Assembly: GCA_964035575.1 (NCBI GenBank)
Contig: OZ037875.1
Span: 1,302,001-1,366,000 of the forward strand
DNA: 64,000 nucleotides
Origin: Rhynchopus sp. YZ270_cl-10
Lineage: Eukaryota; Euglenozoa; Diplonemea; Diplonemida; Diplonemidae
Direction: 5' to 3'
A program made the position numbers and the translations under genes. This document shows, piece after piece, positions 33,368 to 44,802 of the stretch. Each line of letters opens with the position of its first letter. Position 1 is the stretch's first letter. A model generated the notes under the pieces. It was not told the origin of the DNA, made no database searches, and saw only the letters and a list, made by a program, of their open reading frames with translations.

Positions 33368-34726
33368 TTTATCAAAAAAAAAAAAAAAACACATCAACAG
33401 CACAGACAGTCTGTGGATGTGATGCCTCAGGTACCGGAATATGAGGTAAGGTGTATGAGGTGTATCAGCACGCTCACAGCGTTCCTCTTGATGAGGGAAA
33501 CGACAGGTCAATTAGTGTCGTCCATTTATTTTATTTTTTTTAAAGTAAACACGTAGTATGTTCGTGCGTCTGCCGGACACATTATATTTTCCACCATTCC
33601 ATTACCATTACCCCTCCCCACGCCCCTTTCGAGAATACGCACTGTTTCCACAGCTTTCGTTTCTTTTGTACATTGGTCTTCCTTTTTGTTCTTTTGTTCT
33701 TCACAAACACCTTCCCCCCCTTTGACTACGCACGAAGAGGCCCAGGTTCATCTCAGAAACTTTTCTTCCTTTTCCCCCTTCAGAGCATACAGAAACGCTT
33801 TCCAGCGTATTCCTCCCCACTACTAAGCCTGAAGGGAAAGGAAGCATAGCTGCGAAAGGGTGAGTAGGGGAGACAGACCTTTCCTGTGGTGGCTACAGTG
33901 AGTCGACTTGGCATTGAACGTTAGATACGTAGTGCACATGCATTATATGACTGATATGCGTGTGACGTGGGTAGCGTACCAACTGCACAAAACAACGATG
34001 AATAGGGTTGTTATCATTTTCGGATATATCCTCCTTAAGGATGTATTTTGGAGCCATCCTGAGGAACCACTGATATGTACTGAACCTGTATCACATCGTG
34101 TCTGTTGGTCACGCTAGCAACAATGCTCAAGCTCAGACCCACCCCCCATGGAGAACATTGAAGGTCTGTTGAAGGTCTTTCCCAGTCCGCACTTTTTTTC
34201 ATCCTTTTGTTTGTGTTCAAAGACCCGATCTTTTTGCTTTGCTTTTTGGCAAGGCAGGACGACGTGGCGTCTTTTCTCACCAAAATAAAACTACAGCAGC
34301 ACACCGCCTTTGTTCCCCCCTTTCTATCGCGCACGAAGACAACTGCACAACAAAAACGATTTGTGTTTCAAATTTCCCATATTTCCCTCTTCCCACACCC
34401 CAGAACACACCACACACCGTGGCTTGCGAACTGCAATACACGGCGCACGCCCTCCTCTCGTCTCCTCGCCCATCGCACTCGTGAACAACGTTTCAGTTCA
34501 CTCACCGCAGATTGGCCCTTTTTCTTTTCTATCGCTTACCACAATCTCCTTTCGTACGAAGGGTAGTGGGTCGAGACTCCCGCGTTCCTCATGTACTGTG
34601 CTTGTCCCTGCATGACGCAGCCGCCACCAACAGGCAACGTCCCCTACTCAGACCAAACCACACCACACCACACCAACAACACCCACGTGCAGCCCTCCTA
34701 TACAACACAAAACACCTTCTCTCAAA
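33368..34726. other. gene-free spacer
   Basis: No supported gene. One CACGAG element lies at 33723. The last ~100 nt before 34727 are CCACACCA-rich with an AG at 34649-34650, typical of the leaders here. Confidence 0.45.
33723..33783 (+). repeat. CACGAG element followed by acceptor-like tract
   Basis: GACTACGCACGAAGAGGCCC, then AGGTTCATCTCAGAAAC and a 25-nt pyrimidine tract ending CTTCAG at 33783. Confidence 0.7.
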
Positions 34727-35068
34727 ATGTCGTCCCCCTGTGAGGCTGCCAAGACCTTCGTGGACCTTCGTGTGGCGAAGAAGAACGACGAAGCAAAGCA
34801 GCACCTCGCAGACGACTGCGTGTGGACGGTGCCCACCATGACGGGGAGCGACACGAAGACCGGTAAGGACAACGTTGCGGCCTTCTGGATTGAGCAGGAC
34901 AAGAGTCTCCCGACAGTTGTGTCGATCGACGACTTCGAGCCGACTGGCGACAACGCCGCCGTGCGCAAGATGGTCATCAAGAAGATGATGATGAAGATCA
35001 ACCTCGTCCAGACCATCACCTTCAACTCCGACATGAAGGTCGTCTCCTCTGTGACCGCCAAGGCATGA
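34727..35068 (+). CDS. NTF2-like / SnoaL-like small protein
   Basis: 113 residues, single exon. The pattern is that of the NTF2-like cone fold: an N-terminal helix (CEAAKTFVDLRVAKKNDEAK), HLADDCVWTVPT as first strand, TGKDNVAAFWIEQ helix, then three strands (TVVSIDDFEPTGDNAAVRK, MMMKINLVQTITFNSDMKVV, SSVTAKA). The family includes polyketide cyclases, ketosteroid isomerase and many small-molecule-binding proteins of unknown role. Stand-alone copies are common in protists, and no catalytic residue assignment is possible here. No targeting sequence is visible, so it is probably cytosolic. Confidence 0.6.
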   Translation: MSSPCEAAKTFVDLRVAKKNDEAKQHLADDCVWTVPTMTGSDTKTGKDNVAAFWIEQDKSLPTVVSIDDFEPTGDNAAVRKMVIKKMMMKINLVQTITFNSDMKVVSSVTAKA

Positions 35069-35703
35069 GGGGTGCGTTCTGCCCCCGTTTTATTCTTTGT
35101 TTAAATGTGCGGATTTTTCCTCGAGTGGTTTGACTTTGCTTTTCGTTTTTGGTTTCTTGGAAAGAGGCTTCGGTTCATCTTTGCAAACTTTTCTGTTGTT
35201 TTCTTTTCCACGCAGATTTGGAAAATGTCCCTTGGTGGACACCTCTGTTTTCCAATATCTGCTGTTTACTTTGTGCTGTGCTATTATTTTTACATGGTTT
35301 TTATTCCTACTTCTTCTCTTTTCTCCACGACAAAAACAACCCTGTGTGTACACAACCAGTCGGACAGGATGTCATTGTCGGTGCAACAGAAATCGAAAAG
35401 AACGAAACCTATCACCCCCCTCCCACACCAGCTTTGGTTCACTGTTTGTTGTGTGTCCAGGCCGATGACTGTTTCTTCAGGGCTGACTATCGGCCAAAAT
35501 TGTCTGCCGTTAACAAAGGCTGGGGTATAAAGAAGTCGCGTGGGCTTGCCGAGAGGTTGTGAACCGCCTCTGTTCTCTTATGGTACGGATCACTGGCATA
35601 CCCTTTGCATGCGCTCGGTCGAGCTGCGCTTCGCTACTACTATTTTCCTCTTCCCGCCTTGAAACACAACCCCACCCAGAACCCACCACACACCACACTC
35701 ACA
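35069..35703. other. intergenic spacer
   Basis: T-rich then C-rich spacer. The acceptor candidate for the next gene is the CCACCCAG ending at 35679. No repeat family recognised. Confidence 0.5.
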
Positions 35704-36336
35704 ATGACGACCATCACCTACTTCCCGATGCCTGGCAAGGCCGAGCCGGTTCGCCTTGCCGCAGGTGTGGCAGGTGTTGAGTTCAAGGACGAGCAGCTGC
35801 CGCAGGAGAAGTGGGCCGCCGAGCGCAAGGCAGCGCTGGCACCGCAGCAGCTGCCCCTCCTTGAGGTGGGCGGGAAGACGTTCGGGCAGAGCATGGCACA
35901 GATGCGTTACTTCGGGAAGCTGGGTGGACAGTACCCGACTGACCCTGTTGAGGCCCTTGCAGTGGACGAGTTCATCGACTACGTGCAGGAGATGTTCCCT
36001 CTGTTTGGAAAGATCTTTGCGTGCTCGACAGACGAGGAGAAGAACGCCCTTGGTGCCACACTCTGTGCCGAGGGTGGTGACCTGCACAAGTGGGTTGTGT
36101 TCCTGGACACAAAGATCGGAAGCAGCGCCTTCTGCACCGGGGACGCCCTCACCATTGCCGACACCTTCCTCTTCACGACGATGGTGTTCCTCACCTGCGG
36201 CCACTTCGCCTTCATCCCGAAGGACCTGCTTGCGCCCTTCACGAACATCACCAGAGTGGTGGAGGCCACACGTGGACATGAGAAGGTGAAGAAGTACTAC
36301 GCCAACGCAGAGGGCATGTGGAAGATCTACCAGTAA
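35704..36336 (+). CDS. glutathione S-transferase, sigma/mu/alpha-type
   Basis: 210 residues, the usual length for a cytosolic GST. The start at 35704 follows a short leader from the acceptor AG at 35679 and gives the canonical opening ITYFPMPGKAEPVRL, where Tyr6 is the expected catalytic tyrosine activating the glutathione thiol. The glutathione-site motif is intact: QLPLLEVGGKTFGQSMAQ (cis-Pro and the Gln-Ser pair) followed by MRYFGK. The C-terminal helical domain holds GDALTIADTFLF, the conserved N-capping box of GSTs. It conjugates glutathione to electrophiles or acts as an isomerase. Third-position GC is very high, suggesting strong expression. The upstream NTF2-like gene is 635 bp away with no evident link. 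Confidence 0.88.
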   Translation: MTTITYFPMPGKAEPVRLAAGVAGVEFKDEQLPQEKWAAERKAALAPQQLPLLEVGGKTFGQSMAQMRYFGKLGGQYPTDPVEALAVDEFIDYVQEMFPLFGKIFACSTDEEKNALGATLCAEGGDLHKWVVFLDTKIGSSAFCTGDALTIADTFLFTTMVFLTCGHFAFIPKDLLAPFTNITRVVEATRGHEKVKKYYANAEGMWKIYQ

Positions 36337-36456
36337 GCAGGAGATGATTGCGGGCAGACTGTTGCGTTTGCAATTATCTTTGTTGCCAACGCTGTGTTTC
36401 CCTTTTTCATACCCTAGGTGCCTGCGTCTGTAGAGACGTTTACATACTTATCTTCA

Positions 36457-36500
36457 AAGCCCTCTCAAGAGAGTCTTCCGCACATCTTATAAACTTTTCT
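36457..36500 (+). repeat. CACGAG element, degenerate
   Basis: AAGCCCTCTCAAGAGAGTCT, then CACATCTTATAAACTTTTC. The tail is consensus; the stem has been replaced by CTCTC/GAGAG. Confidence 0.5.
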
Positions 36501-37424
36501 CTTTTTCTCTACTATCCGAACCTGTTTGCATGAGGTGTGTATGTCTGTAAGCAGTCAGAGAACGAATGTCTTCTAACACGGTTGACGCTGCAACGAGATG
36601 CTACAGACTACACTACCTTATTCATCACCAAGTCTACTGCCGTTGCCTTTCTTTTGGGAAAGGCAGTGCATCTGCAAGTGTTCTATGAGTGGAGTACTTT
36701 CAGTCGCATTGGTTTTAGCTTTTTTTTATTTCCGGATTTTTTTGCTCGGATTTTATGAGGAAACGTTGTGGTGGATGTGTCACATGCACTCCATTCGTTC
36801 AAGTTTTCTTTTGTTTCCTATTTTTCTGTTTTATTTTTTGTGTCGGGTGGTTGCCAACCATCCCCTCACACTCCCTTTTTGTTTGTGTGTTTTTTTTTGT
36901 GTACAATGAATTCCGTCTGCACGGACGTTTCGCATTGCAACAAAGATTTCCACAAACACCCTTTTGGCCCGTCTCCATACCCGAAAGTGCACATATCCCT
37001 TGGGGAACATGCTTCAACCAATTTCTCATGCCTCAGGGTTTCTTTCGCTTATGCCACGGGTTGAAAGGAAAGGGAACGTTATGCAAAACCCTGCAGGCCT
37101 TCGTGCCTGTGTCCCCTCCCTACCCTTCCATCTCCACCTCTCGCATTGAGAACAGATGAACCTACCTTATTTTATTCCCATCCCCATACGATTACAGCGT
37201 AACTGGATTTAGATACACTTGACCCCCTCTGAGACTTCCTCTGACCACATTCCCTTAGGGCGGGGTCCAGCTTCCACACCACTTGACGGCAATGGAGGAC
37301 AGATTCCCTGATCCCTTTAGATAGGGGACTCCGCAGCTCCCCCCCTCCCTTTCTATGTAACATGCTTACAAACTCGCCTTTCCCCTATTGTCTATCTCTC
37401 TCTCTTCATCTCTCTACCCACCAC

Positions 37425-37426
37425 AG
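37425..37426 (+). promoter_or_regulatory. candidate trans-splice acceptor AG
   Basis: CTCTCTCTCTTCATCTCTCT and CCCACCACAG end at 37426, 32 nt before the ATG at 37459. A second AG (CTCAG) is at 37440-37441. Confidence 0.45.
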
Positions 37427-37458
37427 AGCCCCCTCCCTCAGGGCCCCCTCCCTACCAC

Positions 37459-38325
37459 ATGACAAGCGTCAATGTGGCGTTCGATCTATACGGCTCCACA
37501 CGGCATGTTGATGTGTTCGTCCCCTGTGTAGGTGCCTCCCTCAGTGAGCTGTACCCTGCTGCAGAGAGGACGCTCAACGTGGAGGCGGTGCGGGTACGCC
37601 CTGTGGGGCGGGAGGTGGCGCGTGTGAAGGTGTCGCGCTTTGAGATCTACGACCGTTCGATGTTGGAGTGGACGCCGTTGATCGACAGCGCGCAACTGCA
37701 TGATGGGGACAGCCTCTACGCGTTTCAGAAGGCTGCAGACGTGACCTCCTCCAAACCTCGCCTCGAGACCAACACCATCAACACCAACCCCGCCCAAGGC
37801 GAAGACCGCTTCTGGCAAGGCTATATGCACGGCATAGCCGGCTACGACTCCAATGGAGCAAGCACCCGAGAGCCGCCACACAGAGTCTTTGGCGGGGATG
37901 ACGTTCGCCGTGAGCTTCAGGTGAACACATGGCTGGACACATCGCGTCCTCTGCGTAGTAGTGGCGGTAGTGGAGTCATCACGACGTACGACGGCCGGAT
38001 GTACAACCCAACAAACACAATAAGTGGACGGCCGGCAGGATCACCCCCTTCGCCGCACTCTGACACGTTGTCGGAAGGTTCGTTTGGCGCGCGCGGTGCA
38101 GGTGGCAGCAGCAGACGCTTCGTCAACGCCCTCCCCACCACAGCCTACACATCAGCACACAACCCCGTGCACGCAACCTCCCCCAGCGGCAAGCCGCTCT
38201 ACACCTACGACGGACGTCCCTATGACCCAACCCTAAACATCTCACCAAAACCGCGTTCAGTAAAGTCTGCTCGCGCCGTGCAGCCATTCGACGCAAGCGA
38301 CACCAGGAGCACTCGGAGATATTGA
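37459..38325 (+). CDS. BILBO1-type N-terminal domain protein with TYDGR repeats
   Basis: 288 residues. The first ~95 form a beta-grasp-like domain matching the BILBO1 N-terminal pattern: an alternating strand (VNVAFDLYGSTRHVDVFV), LSELYPAAERTLNVEAVRVR, then VKVSRFEIYDRSMLEWTPLI and SAQLHDGDSLYAFQKA, compared with YD-x2-L-x2-W-x-x-L ... QL-x-D-x-x-Q-LY-x-FQ in trypanosome BILBO1, a flagellar-pocket-collar scaffold. The remainder is disordered, Pro/Ser-rich, with two copies of a TYDGRxYxPTxxIS motif (near residues 180 and 253). BILBO1's EF hands and coiled coil are absent, so this is a domain relative, not an orthologue. A cytoskeletal or flagellar role is inference. Confidence 0.6.
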   Translation: MTSVNVAFDLYGSTRHVDVFVPCVGASLSELYPAAERTLNVEAVRVRPVGREVARVKVSRFEIYDRSMLEWTPLIDSAQLHDGDSLYAFQKAADVTSSKPRLETNTINTNPAQGEDRFWQGYMHGIAGYDSNGASTREPPHRVFGGDDVRRELQVNTWLDTSRPLRSSGGSGVITTYDGRMYNPTNTISGRPAGSPPSPHSDTLSEGSFGARGAGGSSRRFVNALPTTAYTSAHNPVHATSPSGKPLYTYDGRPYDPTLNISPKPRSVKSARAVQPFDASDTRSTRRY

Positions 38326-39020
38326 GAGGTAAAAAAACCTCGTTAAACCCCGTCTTATTGCATGCATCTGCCAGGTGTCTGCATATTATCATTTTTTTTG
38401 TATTCTAGCCTCTCAGGGGTTGAAGGATAGAACTCCTACAAAAACCCCGAGCCAAAAAAAACCTCTCAACGATTTTTTTTATGAAACGGTGTGTGTTCTC
38501 GGGCGTTCCTCACAGCGAAAAACCTTAGCTTGGTGTGGGTATGGTTGCTCCCCCGTGGTGGGTGAACAAATGGTATTCTGGATAGTGTGCCGTGACGTAT
38601 GCGTCCTTGAAAAAAATGTTCTCGTTTAGTGGGAAGCGCACACTCTGTTGTAGTCTTTTGTATACTCTTCTTTGCATGCAACGTCCCCTCATATTAATGT
38701 TAGTATTGTTTTTGTATCGAATTTTCTTTTTGTGTTCCAGGTTTGCTTGAATGCTTCAAATCTGCAAAAGAACGGTTTATTTTTTTTAACCCTCGCATCT
38801 ATAAGCGTTGTGTTATTTTTGGTATATTTTTTGAAAGATTATATTTTGTAGTACCTACGCCTGCCAGCGTCTCTCAGGTATTTACACTAAGCTTCTCTCT
38901 CTCTTTTTGTGTAACTCAGTAGTTCCATCTTTCAAAAAGAAAATAAAAATAACGTTTTATCTTACCCCCTCATACTCTCTTTCCCCACTCACACTACACC
39001 ACAACCACACCACCCTCCAG
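38326..39020. other. intergenic spacer
   Basis: No gene or recognised repeat. It ends in CACACCACCCTCCAG directly before the next ATG. Confidence 0.5.
39019..39020 (+). promoter_or_regulatory. candidate trans-splice acceptor AG touching the start codon
   Basis: CCACCCTCCAG is immediately followed by ATG. If it is used, the mature 5' leader would be the spliced leader alone. Confidence 0.4.
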
Positions 39021-42000
39021 ATGGACCTAGAACGTCCCTCGCAGCTGAAGGAACATGAGTTCCTCTTGAGATGGGTGTTAAAGCGCCATGTTGAGAGTGG
39101 TGGAGGGTGTGTCGACGAGCACGGTGTCCCGGTACGCTGCTTTGTCACCCTGGATGTGTTGGGCCTGCATGCCGAGGCTGTGGTGGCCGCAGTCGAGGCT
39201 GGCGGCGTCATCCACATGGGCACTCTCAAGACCGACTCTGCAAGCGTCCCAGTCGTCTCACCTGCTTCCTCTATAGGCCACTCCAACTCCACACACAGAT
39301 CGACCCCCTCCGTAGCGACAAGCCGCTCCCCCACACCACCTTCGGACACCAACGCGTCGCTGTCGCAGGCCTCGCTTGCTTCCCTGCCACAGCATCGCCC
39401 CACCGATACAACGTATCCTCCGGTGTTACTGAGACGGCATGTGTTTGGGGATGTGAGGCCGTACCCTCCGTGGTCAACACCACTGCCGTCGCTTCGTGAT
39501 GAGTTGGTGCCGAATAGAGGGGATCGTGTTGCGTATGTGGTGGTGGCGGCATATGAGGCTGTGCTTATAGCGAATGGGTGTAGTAGTGGGGCGGTGGAGG
39601 AGATCGCAGTGGCGTTCCGTCTGCCTGAGAATGTGGTGCGAGGAACGGAGATGTGTTTGCGAATCCATTCGTCGTCTGCATCGCATCTTGAGGCCTTAAA
39701 GAAGGACGTCAGGACCCGTATTGCGTGCCTCTTCCACACCTTCCGCCACCCTAGAAAGGCGATGGAAGCCTTTGGCGGAGAAGGTCCGCTTCTAAGAGAT
39801 TTTCGTATGCGGCAGATTCTGTTTCTCTGCGACTGTGCGATGTATCGCCACGATGATGTGGCGCCGATAGCCAAGGTGTTGCAAAACCTTGTCGCGATGT
39901 CAGGGTCCGTCAACAAACACGACTGCGAATGGGACGGCCTGGAACGCAGTGTCAAGGCGCTGTTCACATCCTCCTCTGCGGTGCCGCCTGCGGTCGCCTC
40001 TGAGCTGTATTCAGCACTTCTGACGTCAACTGTTGCGAATGGTGACGATGTGACACCTCTTTCCCCTGACATACTACAGACTGCAGCGGCACCGCTACGC
40101 AAGCTGTGGCACATTGATGACGCACACCGTAGTATAATTCGTGCAGCTCTGTTTGTCGAGGTCCTAACGTTCGAAGGTGGTGCAGATGCGGCCACATGCT
40201 CTGCTGTAGGCCGCATTCTTCGTTCTGTGTCCGCTCCGTTGGAAGGGTCTAAATCCAAAGAAAGCAATGAAACCCAAGAGAGCAGCCTCCACCTCTGGCT
40301 GCTCCACGCCTCTGCCGTGTTTGGGCATATTTACAAAGCGTTCCTCATCAAATGCCGTACCCTCAGTGCGTCGGTTCTCTCAGACGCGCTGTGGGTCTGC
40401 ACTGAGCTTGCGTCGCTGCTGACAACAGAGAAGCAGAGGGGCCTGCTGCAGAACCATCTTCTCGCGGTGATGGGGCGTATTTCGGGGAATTTGGTGGATT
40501 TGGAGCAGAATGATGTGTTTGTTGATGTAAAGGGCAGCGCTGCGTCGTGGACGAAGTATTGTCTGTGCAGCTATGCTGTATGGCACAGCGCAACCGCACA
40601 TTGGCGCAGTCTCGTCAAAGATGCGGAAAAGGAACTGATCAAACACGGCCCCGTCCGCACGACCTCCCTCTCACAGATCAACGCATCCGAAGAGACCCAC
40701 ACCCACCCCGCAGCTCTCCCCCACGCACTTCTCCCCCTCGCCTCGAAGGACCTCACGAAGTACTCTCCGCTCATCAAGGCGGCGAAGATCCCCTCCCTCA
40801 CAGGAGTAACGACGGGATGCTACTTAAACCGCGTAGTAGATCTGTTGCTACAGAATTTGGGGAAGAGCGCTGTGGAGTTCGATCTGGATGATAAGCATTG
40901 TGTACAGTTTTTGAAGGAAACTGGGCGGTTTGTACGGAGACATGAAGGCAACAAATGTCCTTGTGTACGTCGCGCGATTCAACGGTATTCTGCAAAGGTC
41001 AGACCGGCAGCAGAGGTGCACATCAAAAGGAAGCACCAGGCCATGACAGACTACGCCGCTGCTGCGACTGGAGGCACTCTAACGTGGTCTGCGGAGGACG
41101 GTGCGCGGCAGGTCATCCCCGAGGTGATTGACGTCTTTGCGTGCCTCAACGAATGTGTTTCGGACACTGAGGTCTTTTTCTATAAGGGCGCCTCTACAGA
41201 CATACAACACCTCGCCCAAGCCGTCTCCGGCAACGTGCAGGTCATTGTCACCGCCTTCACGGATCTCTTCCCATTAACGTCCGGCGACGACCCAACGCAG
41301 TTCAATGTAGTAGACATGCCAATGCGCTCTGTGGTGCTTGCGTTAAATTCTCTTGCATTAGCGCGAGAGGAGTATCTTTCAAGTGTACAGCGTCTGCAGT
41401 CTGCCTGGAAGGATGTCTGTCCATTCCTTGGAGACAAAGAGTTTGTGTTGACAACAGGCGCAACATTGTGCTTCCTTGAGGACAGAGAAGGGGCCGCCAT
41501 GCGGGCATTAGCGGAGAAGGTGACGTTGTCCTGCGGATGGCGTACCGATCTGTATAGCATTGACCTGAAACACTACAAAAAGCACAAAGCTGATAAGGGT
41601 TATCTCGCGAAGAACGGACCGGGCAGCCACCTGCAGCATTCCTCCGTGGTGACGGTGTCGACTGTGCTCGACGCGATCGACGCCAATATGACAAACGCGC
41701 TCCCTCTCGTCACCAGCGAGTCAATGCGCCTCACTGTGGCAAAGCTAAGTCTCGACTGTCTCATGACGGTACTCTCCTGGGTGTTCCTCGGCGACAGCAG
41801 TACGGAGAAGCACGGCCGCTTCTTCCACGAGGACCACACACAAAGCATCCTGACGGACCTTGCGATGGTGGAGCACTTCTACGCTGCCGATGGGTCGGTA
41901 TGTGGGGGTCCTTATGAAATCACCCTATTTGAGACACCAATGTACTCATTTTTTGCGTTATTTTCCCTTTATTTTTACCTCCAGACCTATTGGAGGCCCA

Positions 42001-42500
42001 GGTATTTTGTAGGGGGCAGGAGCCGAAACTATTATTTTTACCTTTCTTTTTTCGCGTTGTTGGTGACATAGTGTTATAGTGTTATAACGGATGTAAATTT
42101 TTCTGCTTGATTTTTTAAAAATGAAATCCCTTTGTTTTGAAGCATACTATTATGTTTAACACCAACCTTCACAGGGACTCCCTGCTTCTGAGATAAAGTC
42201 GCGTACACGGCGCTTGAAGGAGATAGTGGCGCAGGTGATGGCAGTGTCGTCGGAAGAGCTGGTGAACGGTAGCAAGGCAATGCCTGCATTTGACAAGCTG
42301 CCAGAGGTATAGGTCAAAAATTTGAAATTGAAGTTTTGTATGTTTTTTTTTTTTTGTCACAGACATCGAGAACCGACGTCGGGACGCGAGAGATTGTGCG
42401 CGCCGTGCTCGAACACAGAAAAGACAAATGCGCGAAGAAATTCTTCACCAGGTCATTTAGAGAAACGTCACGAAAGCTTCGGATGAAGGTTTTCGAATGA
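39021..42500 (+). CDS. MUN/Munc13-like (DUF810, PATROL1-type) vesicle-tethering protein
   Basis: Exons 39021-41897, 42175-42306 and 42363-42500, phase 0 throughout, 1048 residues. The protein is almost entirely helical after a Ser-rich linker (residues ~75-125). The clearest family signal spans the first splice junction: RFFHEDHTQSILTDLAMVEH, then FYAADGS joined to GLPASEIKSRTRRLKEIV. This matches the D-L-x2-L-x-x-F-(F/Y)-x-A-x-G-x-GLP signature near the C-terminus of MUN-domain proteins of the DUF810/PATROL1 group, and intron removal restores it exactly. These proteins work in exocytic vesicle priming or tethering at the plasma membrane. There is no C2 domain and no TM. The tail (RKDKCAKKFFTRSFRE) is basic, perhaps membrane-facing. 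Donors are GTATGT and GTATAG. The family call is from one strong motif plus overall helicity. Confidence 0.62.
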
Positions 42501-42575
42501 GATTCATAAGCTGAGCTTTCTTCTTTTTTTTGAAAATAGAATAAACACAGCGCTATGGAAAAATGCCCTGGAGGC

Positions 42576-42622
42576 TCGACTAAGTACGAGAGGCTAGGTT
42601 CATCTCATAAACTTTTTTGTTT
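42576..42622 (+). repeat. CACGAG element
   Basis: TCGACTAAGTACGAGAGGCT, then AGGTTCATCTCATAAACTTT and a T tract. 75 bp after the stop codon of the MUN-like gene. Confidence 0.7.
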
Positions 42623-43070
42623 GTTTTTTTTTAGTTGTGTGTTTCCTACACAAGCAAAGGACCATTTACATCTGACAAAAAATTTTTTGTGATTCTATTT
42701 TTATTTATATGCGTATGCTTTCATCCAGCTGGCATCGCTACAATGGGTCAGTCGGAGGTGCCTGCATTAATAACTTCACTTTATTTTCGCTCCCCATTTC
42801 CGCATCCCCAGTCTTGATAGACAAGAAGAGAGTGACAAAAATCCCCGTAGTAAATGTGAACCGTTTCAGTTTGCTTTTTCTCTTTCTTTGATGAATTACT
42901 CTTTTCTCTCTTTTTTTTTTCTTTCTAACTTTTTGAGATGGTGTTTTGCACCCTGAAGAGCAACCCCATCCTCCAGTTTCCGGTTTACAGTCATGCAACA
43001 AACAGGTGGGGGGAAACATAGACTAAACTAAATGCCTAAACCTTTCCTTCTTTTTCTCCAAATTTTTTTT

Positions 43071-43180
43071 TGAACGAGAGGGCTGTTGTATTTCAAGGCA
43101 ACCCTTTTTTATTTTCATTCATTTTCACTGGGTTGACGAAACACTAGAGGGCTTGGGTTCTCTTATCAAACCTTTTTGTA
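43071..43180 (+). repeat. two CACGAG elements of different subtypes side by side
   Basis: 43071: TGAACGAGAGGGCTGTTGTA, TTTCAAGGCAACC (GTTGT subtype). 43131: GGTTGACGAAACACTAGAGG, GCTTGGGTTCTCTTATCAAA (CTTATAAAC subtype). Their adjacency suggests one family with two subtypes. Confidence 0.65.
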
Positions 43181-43385
43181 TTTCCATATTTTCGACATTG
43201 AGTACAACGCCATCATTCTATTACCAAAAAAACCCCCTCAAAAAAAAACCTAAAAGTTTCGTTCTGTCCACCAGGGAAAAGAAAGGCACCTGCTCTTTGT
43301 GTTCTTTCTGTGGTTTTGTGACGGTCTGTAGTCTTTCCATATAAGTTGAACACGCGCGGTTCTTTTTTAAAATCCTTTTTGTTGC

Positions 43386-43422
43386 AGAGGCTTAGACCCA
43401 TCTCGTAAACTTTTTCTTTATG
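43386..43422 (+). repeat. CACGAG element, 3' half only
   Basis: AGAGGCTTAGACCCATCTCG, then TAAACTTTTTC. The 5' half of the consensus is missing. Confidence 0.6.
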
Positions 43423-44201
43423 TATTCATTTTCTTTTTTTGTTTGAAGAATTAGCTAATATTAGTTAGTGTGGTTGCCACCTCCCCTATCTTTTTTGCAC
43501 CATCGCTGCTAATTATTTATTTCCCCCATTTTTTTTGTGCGTTCCACATTCCACACAGTTGGGATGAGTGTAATAAGAAGAAGGTAGGTATCGTCTACAG
43601 TCGCTTGACAATAACGACAACCAACAGTCAGACAACCGAAATTATTGGGCTGACCTGATTTTTGACTGAAAATTTGGTGGATTTGGGTGGTTGTGAAAAA
43701 CCACTTTTTTACCACCAAATTTCAGGCAAAATCAGGTGAGCTGAGGATTGAGAGGTGCGTCTGCAGTTTTTATGCTCGAATAAAAAAAGCAAAGCAGATG
43801 GTTTGGCACCTTTCTTTTTGTTTTGGCTGTTGGTAAGTAAGAGGCCTTTAAAAATACGTTGCTTTTTTGAAAAGGCCGTCAAACATCATATTATCAAAAA
43901 AATTTCAGAAGTTGGGAAAACATTGCCAAAATAAAGTGTTTTTTAAAACTTCTTTTTGTTGGTACAAAAAAGGGGGGTTTTGAGCCAAAATTGTGTTACC
44001 TTTTTCTCTCTTTTTCTTTGCTCTTTTAAGGATCCAATGGACCTTGCAATTATGGTTAAAAAAAAAAAAAACGTGGCTACTATCCCGAGATCGTAGCAAA
44101 AAAATCAAAAAAAAAAAAAAAAAAAAAATCATTTGAAAAATTTGTTAACCTGCAGTCACCACCAATATGTTCCTTCCATGCAGCATTGGTGCACTGAAGA
44201 A

Positions 44202-44250
44202 AGACTAAGTACTCGAGGCTGAGGATCAGCTTCCCAACCTTTCGCTTGAA
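44202..44250 (+). repeat. CACGAG element
   Basis: AGACTAAGTACTCGAGGCTG, then AGGATCAGCTTCCCAACCTT. Diverged; the stem is weakened. Confidence 0.55.
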
Positions 44251-44333
44251 CCTTTTTCTTTCTTTGCATCTTTCTTGTTTTTTTTTTTTTCCCGTGCGAA
44301 ACAGGGGAAGGGTCCAGGGAAGGTATGGTAATA

Positions 44334-44434
44334 CAGTTGGACAAAAAACTTGGCGACCAAAAAATATTGGCGGATTTGGGGGGTTTTCTTGCAATTGGCG
44401 ACTTTTTTGGTCGCCAATATTACTTGTCCAACTG
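44334..44434. mobile_element. Tc1/mariner-like MITE, copy 2
   Basis: CAGTTGGACAAA ... TTGTCCAACTG, 101 bp, TA on both sides. Central CTTGCAATTGGCGAC shared with copy 3. Confidence 0.85.
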
Positions 44435-44645
44435 TAGGGGGCTTTCTTTACCCCACTTTCACCTCTGCCTGGACTCTGGGGGGTTATAGTTATGCTTTGA
44501 TCATTTGCTGTCTAGTGAAAATCTTGTGTAGATACACAAATGTGACAAGCCACCTTGCCTTTGACACATTGCCTGATTAAAAACGTTTCTTTCCTTTTCA
44601 GAACCACGTTCTAGCTAAAACTTGCTTTCAAAAAAAAGGGAGGGC

Positions 44646-44700
44646 ATGATTAAGCACAAGAGGCTTACAATCATATTTCCAACCTTTTCGCTTTTATTTT
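44646..44700 (+). repeat. CACGAG element
   Basis: CATGATTAAGCACAAGAGGC, then TTACAATCATATTTCC and a T-rich tract. A GTCAGTGCCTGCGTCC motif starts 4 nt after its tract. Confidence 0.65.
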
Positions 44701-44802
44701 TGTCAGTGCCTGCGTCCGCCAATGAACGGTGAGGCGTTTGTACTTTCAGCTTCTCTTTTTTTTTGTTTTATTTTACAGATGTGGCCCATTCATGCCCTTT
44801 TA

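Larger units (their letters stand above)
36337..37458. other. intergenic spacer with repeats
   Basis: An AGGTGCCTGCGTCTGTAGAG motif (36416) precedes a degenerate CACGAG element (36457-36500). The rest is T-rich. CTCTCTC text leads to an acceptor at 37426. Confidence 0.5.

Noticed and set aside
38957-40267. 436-residue minus-strand frame
   Set aside because: Antisense of the MUN-like exon, which has a spliced, motif-supported protein on the + strand.
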